From the NCBI GenBank assembly GCA_000328365.1, contig KB299619.1, forward strand, positions 558,828 to 622,827: a stretch of 64,000 nucleotides of DNA, written 5' to 3'. Source of the stretch: Capitella teleta (lineage: Eukaryota > Annelida > Polychaeta > Capitellidae). Made by a program: the position numbers and the translations under genes. This document shows, piece after piece, positions 28,009 through 38,950 of the stretch (position 1 is its first letter; each line of letters starts with the position of its first letter). A model generated the notes under the pieces. That model was not told where the DNA came from. It made no database searches and saw nothing but the letters and a program-made list of their open reading frames with translations.

Positions 28009-28071
28009 ATCTCACTCATGAATATGCATATCTCACTCATGAATATGCATATCTCACTCATGAATTTGCAT
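28009..28071. repeat. 21-bp tandem repeat, three units
   Basis: ATCTCACTCATGAATATGCA plus T occurs three times in tandem, the last unit with one substitution. ATGCAT and TCATGA palindromes recur in each unit. Confidence 0.85.
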
Positions 28072-29019
28072 AATTCTGAATCGCGCTTCCGATGGGTGAA
28101 TGGATAGGACACGTTCTAAGCGTGTCCTACTGAAACCTACGCATTCGAAGCAGAATGAGTTTGATACGTTCTATATACATGTCCTACTATCCAGATGAAA
28201 CAATTAATTATTTTTAATTATTAAAAATAGTTAAATGGTCATTGTGAAAATCATGAATAATATAATTATTATATACTAATGATTGTATTAATTAGGCAAC
28301 AGGGATGGTTTGTATGGAGATTGATGATTGAAAATGCATCCATATCCGTATTGAAAAATGGACGCTTCCGAGCTAAGCTGTTCTATTCTGTGGAGGCATG
28401 CCTTCGTCCTTCGTTTCTCACCGCCGAATTGGTTGGGTCTGACGCCAAGCGCTTGCTATATAAAAAGCTGCACTGAAACACATATATGCCAAGGTGGGGG
28501 TGCTAGAATGAGGAGATGATGGAATCATGGATGATTGAGTGTAAAGAGTTGCACTTCAATTCTCAATGATATTGGTTCATTGTCAATTTATTGGGGCGCA
28601 GGTAAGTTGTAGCTAGCCGTATCGTCAGCCACAGCTGGCTTTTCTCCGGCATCTTCAGGGTCTACTGTGAATGCTGAATGAAGAATGTGTGGGCTGTGAC
28701 ATAGCAGGGCAGTGCAGGTCTCTGGTAATTAACTAATTATTGGGTCAGAAATCTATTTTGCTTCTGACTTTTGACTGATTTGAGCCTTTGACTGATGCAC
28801 ACATGCAACCATGCAATCGGCTGTGCCGAATACTGTCAACATTTTTCAAGGCCTATAACAAAATTAGCTTGAATTTAATTAATTAATTATTTGTTTTCTC
28901 ATTTTAAGGTGCTGTGCCAGGCAGAATGGTACCCAATACCTCTTCTCTGAAGACTGCATTATATACCTGTTGGATTTATGATTGATGTTCATTATCCAAG
29001 AACTGAATAATTTTCCAAC

Positions 29020-31680
29020 ATGGGAGGAGTGATTTCCAGCCTGAGAACTGCCGTGCACACCAAAGTGGACAACGCTAAAAATGCCGTCTACAGCAAAGTG
29101 GATCAAGTGAAGACGGGGGTAGTGGGCAAAATCAATTATGCAGCAGACACAGTGTTCACAACGGTTGAAAATACAAGGAGAGGAATCGTGAACCGAGTAG
29201 TCAACACAAGGAACGCCATCACAACCAGATACACAAACACAAAGAATTACATCAACACTCGCATCACCAATGGAGTTACAAAAGTGCGTAACTTTAGGGA
29301 CGGGGTTGTGACCCGATACACCAACACTAAGAACACTGTTGTGCAGAAGTACACCGCTTCACGCGATTATGTAACATCAACGTACACCCAGACGAGAGAT
29401 AGCATCCAGGATCGTTACCATCGAATGCGGAATGCTAAGCTGACGAGATGGGAGAAGTTCAAGTACAGTACATACTTTCTCGCTTTCATGACGATCTTTT
29501 TCATTGTCTGTCGTCTGTTACTTGATGTTTACTTTGAAGATTACGAATTAGCGGAGCAGCGATTGGAGACCATTTGGTATGTGATCTGCTGCATAGCACA
29601 AACTATTGAGATTATACTGGAGTTCATTATTGTAAACGTGTATTATGGGACAAAGCTGCTGTTGCAGTACTCATACGAGTGGCTGTGCATAGCAATTGCT
29701 CATTTAATCACGTGGACTCAGATCACAGCTGCCTACGCTTATCACTACACCGTAGTGTCGCTATCGTACACATGGGAAGGCATTAAGATAGCAGGAATCT
29801 ACACAGCGTATGCCAGTAAAGTGACCGCTGAATATGCATGGGAAGGAACAAAGATTACCGCCAGTTATGCGTGTTATGCTGCAGGAATCTTTTGGCTATG
29901 GATGTGTCACGCATCATCGGTGACATGGCAGATGCTTTCACATGGCGCGTCTGTCACCAAGGATTATATGGTAGAATGGTCTACAATTGGCGCTGAATAT
30001 GTGGTCATTGGCTCAAAATACACGTACGAACATGGATCGGTGGCCCTGAAGGATGGCATCATTGGTTTCTTACACTGGACGGTGTACTTTTTAACCAACT
30101 TCCGTGCTGCGTCGTACGAAGCCAGTGTTTACTTGTATAACACATCCATTTGGCTCACCACCAACCTCATCACTGGATCGTATTACGGTGGCGTCATGCT
30201 CATCCATGCCATTCAGTACCTCAGTGTCAATGCTTACCATCTCACCATTGCATCAGCTCAGTGGACCTACGCTACCTCCGTGCAAACTTACGAAGTCACC
30301 TGTTCAACTGCGGCTAAAACCTACGAAATCACAGTGTACACATCTCAAAACTTTGCCGAGGTTTCCGCTAATGCTGCCATCAAGTCTTATAATTTCATTT
30401 GCTCAGCTTCCTTCGCCTCTTATGAAGCGCTCATTACGACTTGCTTGTTCCTGTCTGAATGGTCAGTGACGATTGTGTGCGCCATTTCTCAGTGGTTGTG
30501 GGTCAGCTGTGTGTGGCTGTGGGATTGGTCAATCAGTATTGCCGCAACCACATCAACCACGCTACACACCGCCGTCAACAAACACGCCCTCAAGTGGCTC
30601 TTTTCCGCTCTACGCACGTTCAACCACTGGCTCTACCTGCTCGGTAGCATCCTGTTCAAGTTCTTAGCTGATTTAGGTGCTCTGTTGTGGAACTGCGTGT
30701 TCACCATCGTAATTCACGTCTACAATGTGACGTACGTCGTCTTTGCCTTCTGCTACCAGTGCCTCAGTGCGTTCTCAGGGGTGATGCGCTCCATGAGTAA
30801 AGCAATCATGGTCGCTCTAACCACCATCTTTGGTGGCATCATCTGGGTCCTGGAAGAAACGCTCTTTGCGTATGCATACATGATGCACAAGTACACGATG
30901 TACAGAGAGATTCTCTTCATCTTCTTCATTGGTCTGCTCAGTCTGTACTGCACTGGCCTCGTCAGAGATCGCAGGAAGTACGGGGATGACAGTGACGAAG
31001 AAAGCGAAGATGAAGAAGAGGACGACTCTGGTGATGACACAGGAGCCGATGACGAGGGGGACGGAGGAGACGCCAGGGAGCATGAGGTCGTTAAGAGGAA
31101 ACACAAGAAGGGCGACCCCCCTCCCGCATACGCTCTGCACGATGACATCCCAGCATACGATGACCTTGAGACTTCGCCTCTACAAGAGGAGGAGGAAGAC
31201 TTGCTGCCCATCACTGATGACGAAGAAGACGAATTTGATCTGGACCACAATGTGGGGATTCCGCATTATCTGGACAGTGGCAGCGAGTCTGACCACATGC
31301 CTGATGAGGAAACCTTCACAGAGGAACACCCTCACATACCGGAAATCCACTCAGATCTCCTGAAGGAATCTACGTCTTCCGTTGATGAAAACGAGGTCAT
31401 TGTCGAGGATATCGGCTCAAGTGAGGTCATGTATCAGGCGTCTGAGGAAGATGCTACAAATGACTTGCAACCTGTCCTTGATGATGATCTCGTGGACATT
31501 GAAGCGGTCAAGGACGATCAACTTGATGACGACGACCTTGACCTTGATTTTGACATTGACCATGCTGACATGCCATCGGATATTGAGTATGAGTTGGACG
31601 AGGAGGAGGAGAGGGAAGAGGAGAGGGTCCTCGAGGAACGAGTTGCGGCCATTCAGAACAAAAAGGATTTGAGCCAATAA
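29020..31680 (+). CDS. Unrecognised 11-mer-repeat membrane-associated protein
   Basis: An intronless 886-codon ORF that I do not recognise. Residues 1-7 (MGGVISS) fit an N-myristoylation site. Residues 11-138 are about twelve near-perfect 11-residue repeats (AVYSKVDQVKT, AITTRYTNTKN, TVVQKYTASRD), with one 7-residue break at 88-94. This is the period of perilipin, synuclein and apolipoprotein amphipathic helices. A strongly hydrophobic segment follows at 152-172, then more at 183-232. Residues 233-474 keep an 11-residue period in a Tyr/Trp/Thr/Ala-rich form (SKVTAEYAWEG, TKITASYACYA). More hydrophobic stretches reach a last membrane segment near 625-648. From about 655 the tail is highly acidic, with PPPAY (700-704), a WW-domain ligand. 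I infer a lipid-surface or organelle-membrane protein. A canonical AATAAA is at 32521. Confidence 0.9.
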   Translation: MGGVISSLRTAVHTKVDNAKNAVYSKVDQVKTGVVGKINYAADTVFTTVENTRRGIVNRVVNTRNAITTRYTNTKNYINTRITNGVTKVRNFRDGVVTRYTNTKNTVVQKYTASRDYVTSTYTQTRDSIQDRYHRMRNAKLTRWEKFKYSTYFLAFMTIFFIVCRLLLDVYFEDYELAEQRLETIWYVICCIAQTIEIILEFIIVNVYYGTKLLLQYSYEWLCIAIAHLITWTQITAAYAYHYTVVSLSYTWEGIKIAGIYTAYASKVTAEYAWEGTKITASYACYAAGIFWLWMCHASSVTWQMLSHGASVTKDYMVEWSTIGAEYVVIGSKYTYEHGSVALKDGIIGFLHWTVYFLTNFRAASYEASVYLYNTSIWLTTNLITGSYYGGVMLIHAIQYLSVNAYHLTIASAQWTYATSVQTYEVTCSTAAKTYEITVYTSQNFAEVSANAAIKSYNFICSASFASYEALITTCLFLSEWSVTIVCAISQWLWVSCVWLWDWSISIAATTSTTLHTAVNKHALKWLFSALRTFNHWLYLLGSILFKFLADLGALLWNCVFTIVIHVYNVTYVVFAFCYQCLSAFSGVMRSMSKAIMVALTTIFGGIIWVLEETLFAYAYMMHKYTMYREILFIFFIGLLSLYCTGLVRDRRKYGDDSDEESEDEEEDDSGDDTGADDEGDGGDAREHEVVKRKHKKGDPPPAYALHDDIPAYDDLETSPLQEEEEDLLPITDDEEDEFDLDHNVGIPHYLDSGSESDHMPDEETFTEEHPHIPEIHSDLLKESTSSVDENEVIVEDIGSSEVMYQASEEDATNDLQPVLDDDLVDIEAVKDDQLDDDDLDLDFDIDHADMPSDIEYELDEEEEREEERVLEERVAAIQNKKDLSQ

Positions 31681-33081
31681 CCATAACTCACAAATTCATG
31701 TATTTTGATGTCTCAATATTGTTTCCAATTGTGTGAGTTTATAGTCAGCGTATTTTTATTATTATTTCAATTTGAAATAATTCATATCTGTGATCGATTT
31801 AAACAAAACAAAATATCCATTGCAACATTTTCTTGGGCTCTTAATTCTTTTGCATATCATTATTTTCGAAATGTTGTTAGTGTAAATTGTGTGTTTTTCC
31901 ATAAAAGTTAAACATGGTCTTCTTGTCTTGCCATTTTGCCTTGGTAGTCTGCCAAATCTTAAAAAACTCTAATTTTCTATTCATCTTTGCTCTTTGTCAT
32001 GAATGGCATAATATTCTGTTTTCTAAGATGCCATGAGAAATCTATTTCTATCCCCAATAGAATCTCCTATTCGTGCTTCTTTTTTTTCTATAATATTATA
32101 TACCACAAACCAATTGTTTCCTATAAATTATTGCTTTTCTGTTGGTGCTATAATTGTGTAATTGTTTTTCTAGCATGTGCAGGTTTTAATTCAGCCCAAA
32201 ATTTTTTACATGTAAGATACAAGTACCACTTGTGCATGTACCGTCTACGCGTTATTTTTTACTCTTGTTCTCCTTGTTGCAACAAGTTAAGGCTAAGCTG
32301 CACTTCTTTTTTTTTTCCAAGGCATTGTATCTTTTAAAACCCATACCTTTTTATTTTTACATTTGGAGAGTTATCGTTTTCATTCATTATCTTTACCCAA
32401 TTAATTCCTAAAATTATTTTGATTTTCGTCACAAACGATTTTGTTGTTCTTATTCGCGCATTGTTTTCAATGAATCCTGCATCATATTTCCTCGAGTTCC
32501 CCTTTTTTTAATGAACTGCCAATAAACCAACTTCTCAATTTTACTGTATTCCGTTTTGAACTTTTAATTTCTACTCAGGTGGACCTTCCACCCTTTCGAG
32601 AGGCCCTTCTGAAGCCAATAAAGCCATCCTCCAACACCAAGCAGTGAACGATAAACTAATGATTGATTTACATGTACACATTTCAAAAGGGCAAGAAGTT
32701 GGCTCTGGTCAAATGCAAATATTTTGAGATATGTATGCAAAACTTACGATACCGTTTCACTTTGACCACACACAAAAACAACAGATGTCATTTGTGTTGT
32801 GCAAATGTCAATTTTCAACTGCTATTTTTCATCTTCGAAACCATGCATGAGATCTTCATAATTATAGTGAGTCAATATTTGGCATTAATTTTACACCAAA
32901 ACATTATGAAGGGATACTTCTCAATGGTTGGGGCAAAACCTCAATAAATACATGTTCCTTGTAAATAAATCCTGCTTTCATGGTTGATGGCCACATATTT
33001 AATTATTTAGTTAAAAACATGAGAATGAAAAAAAAAAAAGACAGCTGATATATACAAGAGCAATATTTAATCACGATTCAA
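31681..33081. other. 3' flank of the 11-mer gene and of PES1
   Basis: AT-rich with T-runs. AATAAA occurs at 32521, and similar signals near 32614 and 32943 could serve the plus-strand gene ending at 31680. No independent gene is seen. The PES1 3' end faces it from 33082. Confidence 0.6.
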
Positions 33082-36000
33082 TCATTTTCCTTTCCCTTGC
33101 TTCCTCTTCATTTTCCTCTTGTCTTCATCTATCTTCTCTCTCTTCTCCTGCAATTTCTTTGTCTGGAAAAGCATAAAAAAACATAATTCAAGTTGAAGCC
33201 TGAAATGTGCTGACTGACCTCTTGATTCTTCTTCTTCTTGGAGGTCATGATGCGGTCATAGAGGCGTTTCTTCTTCTTGGGGATCATCATGACGGACAGC
33301 TTCTTCTCCTCCGCCTCCTGTTGCTGCAGACGTCTTGCAGAACGACTCGAGTCCTCCATTGCTCCTGATGACACTCGCATCTTCTTCTGCAAACAACAAC
33401 CTGCACTTTTGGATCTTGGTTCGGGAGTAGGTAAACTTACCCGACGTTTATCCTTGGGCGTCACAGCAGAATCAGCCTCCTCTTCCTCCTCCTCTTCCTC
33501 ATCTTCACTTACTTTCTTTTCTTTCTTACCTCGCAGTTTTTCATATTTTTTCTCAAGATCAGCTGAGATAGAGAAAATTTTTTTAGTCAATTCTGCCGAA
33601 AATACAAACGAGGAACCCACCCTCTGAGAATCCCTTGGCCCCCTCCTCCTCCTCCTCCTCCTCATCATCATCATCATCTTCTTCCACCTCTTCATCTTCA
33701 TCGTCACTCTCTTCAATCTCATCCTCGTCCTCATCATCACTTTCCTCATCACCTAGTTCTCCATCCTCCTCTTCTACGAAAAAAAAAAAAAAAATGTTTA
33801 TTAATAATTAAATTATGAATTTAAAAAAAAAAAAAAAAAATAAACAAGTAAAATATTTTAATAAATTAAATTCTCACCAAGTGAAGTCTTTCCGTCAAGG
33901 AACATTCTCTTCTCTGGAGGTACATACTCGCCCTCATCCTCATTAACAAATGGAGAGAGATGCGGAGGCAGTGTAGCGCCAATGAAGTACTGTTCAACCG
34001 GAAGCAATTTTTTCATATTGATGCAGTCAAACACCCACTGAGGCTGAACATAATATCTATCCACAGCAGACATTTAAATCAAGAATATAAAGTACTGCAT
34101 TACGTACCTGGAGAGATACTGGTTCTCCAGGGACGGTCGATCCACAATGTGATGGGTGATGGTTTCATCCGAGGCTTCGTACGTGGCCCCCAAGTGCAGG
34201 GTTTTATCCCACGAAACCTGACCACCAAACGATCTGCGATGCAAAGTTCAAATTCAGAAATTGATCGAATCCAAACATCAGACACAAACCTGATGATAAA
34301 AGCCATGGATTCACGCGGGACTTCCCGGTTGATGAAGAACTTGAGTCCCTTGAAGAGGGATTGGAACGCCTTCATTTCTTCCTGCTCCACTTTGGCACGC
34401 TCTATCATGTCCGGGTCATTCGTCTGACAGAAAAAATTTGAAAGTTACTCATTTGTGTAAATCAATAAATAAATAAATAATATTAACCTGATCTGCAGGG
34501 AATTCATCAGGGATCATATCTGCATCTTGTTCATTCATCACCGCTTGTAAAGTTTGGGTGAACGCAGCCAATTTCTGAAAAGGAAAATAACACGAATGCC
34601 TCACAAGAATAACATTAAAAAACCCGGATAAGCTCACCTCGTCATTTTTGTCCTGAGGCAGGCAGTAGTCGTCATCATTTTGTCCTTCAATTTCCAACTG
34701 TGCGAATAACAATTAAAAGAATCACAAATGGATATTTTCAAAGCGTTCTCCTTACCTTGGGAGGGTAATGAAGACCAAGATCTGTGTACAGTTTGAAATT
34801 GATGAAACCCAAAAGCGTTGTGTAAAACTCGACAAAAGTGGTCATGATTTTGAAATCAACATCAGTCAGAGGCTGAAAAATAATTACCATGAAACATTAG
34901 ATTGTAATTCCTATTCAGCATTTCAACAAACCTGCACAACTGTATCAAATAGAAATTTTAATCATAATTTGAAATCAAACTGTATAATTTAATTTAAATT
35001 TAAAACCCATATGTTGGATAATATACCTGTTGGCCAAGACGATGAGGCACAATCCAAGTGACCGTCTCTCCCTGGATGTCTGCTTGGTAGTAAATGCCTT
35101 TGATGGAGATGAACACCTTGTGGAAAACTAAGACGTGCACATGAATCACATAACATTCAATGCGCTCACCTTGCGAAGACATTTGTTTGCAATACAATAG
35201 TGCTGGAATTCCACTGAAAGAGGCACGAATGAGCTCATCAAAATAAAATGAAGTGCATGCTACACACCAGTGAGTGCTCTGCATAAATTAATAATTTTCG
35301 ACTTCAAAACAGAGTTTTTGGGCATGGTAGCGAAGAGGAAACACATGGAGAGGCCATCGTCAAGATCACGGACTGCGTCGAGGAAACTCGGATATCTGGA
35401 AAAGAAAAGAGTTGAGTGGCGAGTTTCAGCATAGGAGCCGCTGTTATACCTTTCTTTGACAATATGGTCTAATTTGTAATGTGGTTTGTGGATCTTGAGA
35501 CGTCTGGCAGCATTCGGGTCTCTCTTGTGATTTGCTTTGGAGAGTTTCCTCAAGAAAATCTATGAATTGAAGAAAGTTTGAGGTTTTGTGGTTCAGAGAT
35601 GTTGGGATATAACCTTGTATTGTCTGAATTTGTTGACGATAGGTTCGTGAAGGAGGAACTGGATGTCTTTGAGCAGGTAGTAGGTCTTGGGGGCGGTACT
35701 TCCCTTGCCAACTTTCTTAGCGTTGTTCGGAGCATGTGGGTAGATGCCTTTCAGGATACATAATCTCCTGTGAAGAAAAATAGATAAATCAATAATATTG
35801 CTAACATTCTGAAAAAGCATTCGACTTAGCACAGATAAATCGGTAAACCACTACTTTTGCCGTATACTGACTACGAGGCTCCACACTCACCCAATCGCAA
35901 GATAAATACACACATATTATCCGACAAATCCTTGTGTTTAAGCCCTCCAGATGTTAGATGGTAAATTAATGCTCCAAGAAAAAACAATATGAGCCTGCTT

Positions 36001-37113
36001 CATCATGTCAAACTTACATTAATCAAAACCCACACACAAAAATCACTCCGTGAAGAAGTAAACAAACGCCATTTTGCGAGTGACGTCATTCAGCGCTTGT
36101 GCACTGTACTATAAACAAGCGCACATGTTTCACTTTCCCGCTCAAACTTCTCGCATGACTTTCGAATGAAAATAAATAAAATTGTTCATATACTGACTGA
36201 TGATGCACAAAATATTGCGTAATAATAATGTAAACGCGCAGTGGTCTGGTTTATTTATAACACGTGGAGAGCAGGTCATATGTGACACAACAATAGGAAA
36301 GCGGAGAGAAACCTGTTATGCCACTTTTTTTCGGTGCGGATACATTTTACGTTAGTTTATGGGACTGGTTTCGGACGCAATTAAGTACAAGTTCAACTAC
36401 AAGGCTCTACTTTACATGGCTCTGCAGCTCCTGGTACCTTCATCAATCTCATTACAAGCGTATAATTCTAGAAATCATGATTCGCAAACTGGACTTGAAT
36501 GCGTTTACCGTACAGCAAGACCCCTGGGTCTCGCTAAAGTATGTCAGCTACCTTTGACTATTATACTATGTTAGTATATACCCTCACTCTCAGACTATAG
36601 TCTACTATTATAAGTTACTATAGTCTACTATAGAGTACTATAGTCCACATATATGATGATTGATCATGTAAAATGCTATAGATAGCAAAATCATTAATTT
36701 TATGATCATAAAATGATGAAAAACAGACTACAGTCTACTGTCTAGTACAGAGTTAGTAGAGTTACTAATAAAATTGACTGACTTCTTCAAGAAGTCGATC
36801 AATTTTATGTCCGTTATCTTCACAATCCATTCATACAACTCACAAATGGCAAGATATAAAACCAGGCAAATACGTTCAATGAGGCATTACCTAAAATCTT
36901 TCAAGCTGAGTTGAAGCCTTTTGATTGCACGTTTCCTGGAAATGTAGGCCGTGGCAGCTCCACTGGTGTACTGAAATCAAATGATAAAATAATGAATCGT
37001 AGGTCTGACGTCAGTATCAATCGTACACAGTGAAATCAACACATTTCATGTTTTAAATACGTCAACTTCTTTGGTTATTAGACGCAACATACCTTTCTTT
37101 TCCTCTGCCCCAT
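33082..37113 (-). CDS. PES1: Pescadillo homologue, 17 coding exons
   Basis: Nucleolar PeBoW-complex protein required for 27S pre-rRNA processing and 60S maturation. Exons in order (plus coordinates): 37093-37113, 36891-36970, 35614-35767, 35450-35559, 35268-35395, 35170-35213, 35027-35116, 34756-34872, 34638-34697, 34488-34574, 34290-34423, 34108-34233, 33878-34056, 33621-33773, 33441-33562, 33219-33386, 33082-33162. They join in frame to 617 residues (human PES1 588). The N-terminal Pescadillo domain runs from [19 protein letters not shown] to LGFINF and [13 protein letters not shown] domain covers about 320-415 ([33 protein letters not shown]). The tail is acidic, then Lys-rich. The seven-codon first exon MGQRKRK joins [15 protein letters not shown] as in animal orthologues. 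Confidence 0.95.
36068..36088. promoter_or_regulatory. YY1-like plus CRE motif cluster inside PES1 intron 2
   Basis: CGCCATTTTG (36068-36077) is followed by an exact TGACGTCA (36081-36088), the same pair of motif classes seen at other putative promoters here. It lies in the 1.1-kb intron between exons 36891-36970 and 35614-35767. It could mark an alternative PES1 promoter, an enhancer or a plus-strand transcript. Confidence 0.3.
36768..36808. repeat. 20-bp-arm inverted repeat in PES1 intron 2
   Basis: Arms 36768-36787 and 36789-36808 are complementary except at two adjacent positions, around a single central base. Just upstream, at 36590-36660, several short ACTATAG inverted motifs recur. 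Confidence 0.8.
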
Positions 37114-37657
37114 TGCTCAAAATGAAGATCTGGTTCAATCTCCACAACAAGTCCACGTTTTCGATTAATTATCGCTCAGTAGCATGCGGCCTCGTTTTGA
37201 AGAAAGCATTCGATAGAAACCAAAACAAAAACTATCAAAACGATTACACACTGAAGTGCTGTAAGATGAATATTTTTCATGTTATTCCATCCCTATGACG
37301 AATAGGCAAAAGATAGCATGAGTGAGTCATTCAGAGACACGCCATAGCATTGAAAAATACAGAAATCTGCTCTATCACGAGAACCAGATACTGTTCGTTG
37401 GTATACTGTAGAACACTAAATTTTTGCTGCGAGATCAATTTTTGCGGTATTCGCGGTCAGGCTCGAACGCGAAAATTGGATTCCGCGTAAAAAGTTTTGT
37501 CGTTTTTCTTGAAGTAGCGAAGCATTTTGTGAAGTTGTTTCAGCATCCGAAGAAGTGAATGATGTTGATCAGATACCCTTCTCTTTCATGGAATAACGAA
37601 TCGCCGAGATCGCCTCAGAGATGAAAATCTATTGGACGCGGAGGTGACTCTGACTGC

Positions 37658-37740
37658 AATGTTTGGTAAACATCGAACTCCGAGTTCATTGTTTGGTAAA
37701 TATTGAACTCCAAGCGCATGTTTGGCAACATTCAATTCTC
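37658..37740. repeat. About 30-bp degenerate tandem repeat
   Basis: ATGTTTGGTAAACAT-type units followed by GAACTCCGAG-type sequence repeat about 2.7 times with substitutions. Confidence 0.6.
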
Positions 37741-37904
37741 TGATCGTTTGATCATCGTTAAGTTTCAAAGATGCTGTCATTCGTAATTGTCTACAAAGAG
37801 CTGCTGTTTTTTTTTTTTATTACATAATCTTTTCAAAGCATTGCAGACAAACTTTAACCCACCTTATCGTCAATGCAGGCGTCGGTGATTAGGTGTGAAT
37901 TTGA

Positions 37905-38950
37905 TGCTGCGTGCACATCATTGGCCCTTTCTTGAACCTAAGAAAGGCGTTCGATACTGTCGACTATGAAATCCTTCTACAAAAAATGTCTGTCTATGGA
38001 GTTCGTGGCAACACCCTTCTTCTATGCAGAAACTACTTGAGTGGCTGCTCTCAATCAGTCTTCTACAACAGGATGAGATCGAATGTTCTACCAGTCACTT
38101 GTGGAGTCCCCCAGGGGAATATTCTCGGCCCCTTCTCTTTTTGACTTACATCAATGATATAAAAAACACACTCACTTCATACCGCTCAATCTTATACGCA
38201 GATGAAATGAATATATTTCTTTCAGGCAAAGACCTTAACACGATGACAAACACATTTAATAACGAACTCATGCAACGAACAGGCAAATCTTTTCTCACAC
38301 ATTGAATTTGCATATCCACAACACGCCAATTGATACGATGACTCAGAACAAATTTCTTGGAATCCACATTGATAATGAACTAACCTGGTCAACACATATA
38401 TCGTACATCTACAACAAAGTTTCCAAATACATAGGCATCCTCACCAAAATCTCCAAGTACCTCAACAAAGCAACTCTCCTCATGCTGCACAACTCCTTTG
38501 TATTGCCGTACCTGCGCTATGGCAACATCATATGGAAGAAAGCCGCATCTATACATGTCCCAAGCTTTTCAACACTAACATTGGTCGCTAAGATGACATA
38601 ATTAATTCACACTCATTGTCTACTTTAAAAAATCTGTCTTTTAACATATTGTACAAAGCTACAGATAATTCGGTTAAACAAAACTGTTTTTCCTTGTTTT
38701 TTGTTTTTTTTCTCATTTCCTCTCCTTTGCTTCTTCTTTTTGCACACACGTTTCACTGCTACCTTTGCTCCTGCTCCCTCTTGCCAATTAATTCATCAAA
38801 TGTTGTATGTTGTTGATGGTGACACATAAGCAATTGTCGCTTCAGTCACCCCAGTCTAAGCATAATTTTGTCTACATTAACTGTACAATTCATTTCTGCT
38901 ATTATATGCTTTGATCAAAATAAATTTGATTATTATTATTTGATTATTAT
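37905..38950 (+). mobile_element. LINE remnant, reverse transcriptase to 3' tail
   Basis: A 5'-truncated non-LTR retrotransposon. Plus-strand segments encode RT motifs: LRKAFDTVDYEILLQKMSVYG (two-frame start), GVPQGNILGP, then YINDI and the catalytic-box relative YADEMNIF (the usual YADD is lost), followed by NKFLGIHIDNELTW and LPYLRYGNIIW. One frameshift near 38144 and another near 38300 split the ORF. It ends in a GATTATTATT-type tail at about 38930-38950. The motif pattern fits the Jockey/CR1/L2 group. It is dead. Confidence 0.88.

Larger units (their letters stand above)
20291..29019. other. Transposon-rich intergenic region
   Basis: No host gene is recognised in these 8.7 kb. The visible content is a TTAA-family element copy near 21.0-21.3 kb, a 2.46-kb TIR transposon, AT-rich palindromes at 27.7-27.9 kb, a 21-bp tandem repeat at 28.0 kb, and a GAAT run near 26230. 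The small frames at 25537-25767 and 28279-28476 are unsupported. The last ~100 bp is the leader of the gene at 29020. Confidence 0.6.

Noticed and set aside
28083-28160. tRNA-like segment with A-box TGGGTGAATGG, a 9-bp hairpin TAGGACACG/CGTGTCCTA and ATTCGAAGC
   Set aside because: The acceptor, D and T stems do not pair, so this is at most a tRNA-derived relic; the hairpin alone is not enough for a tRNA call.
30753-31363. Alternative frames in both orientations over the acidic tail of the 11-mer protein
   Set aside because: Asp/Glu codon repeats keep other frames open; low-complexity shadows.
33129-33752. 207-codon minus-strand frame reading through PES1 exons and introns
   Set aside because: It runs through clear splice sites; the spliced model gives the Pescadillo sequence instead.
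37420-37510. Short inverted motifs around ATTTTTGCGG and CGCGAAAATT
   Set aside because: May be a degraded transposon end, but the partner end and target duplication are not found.
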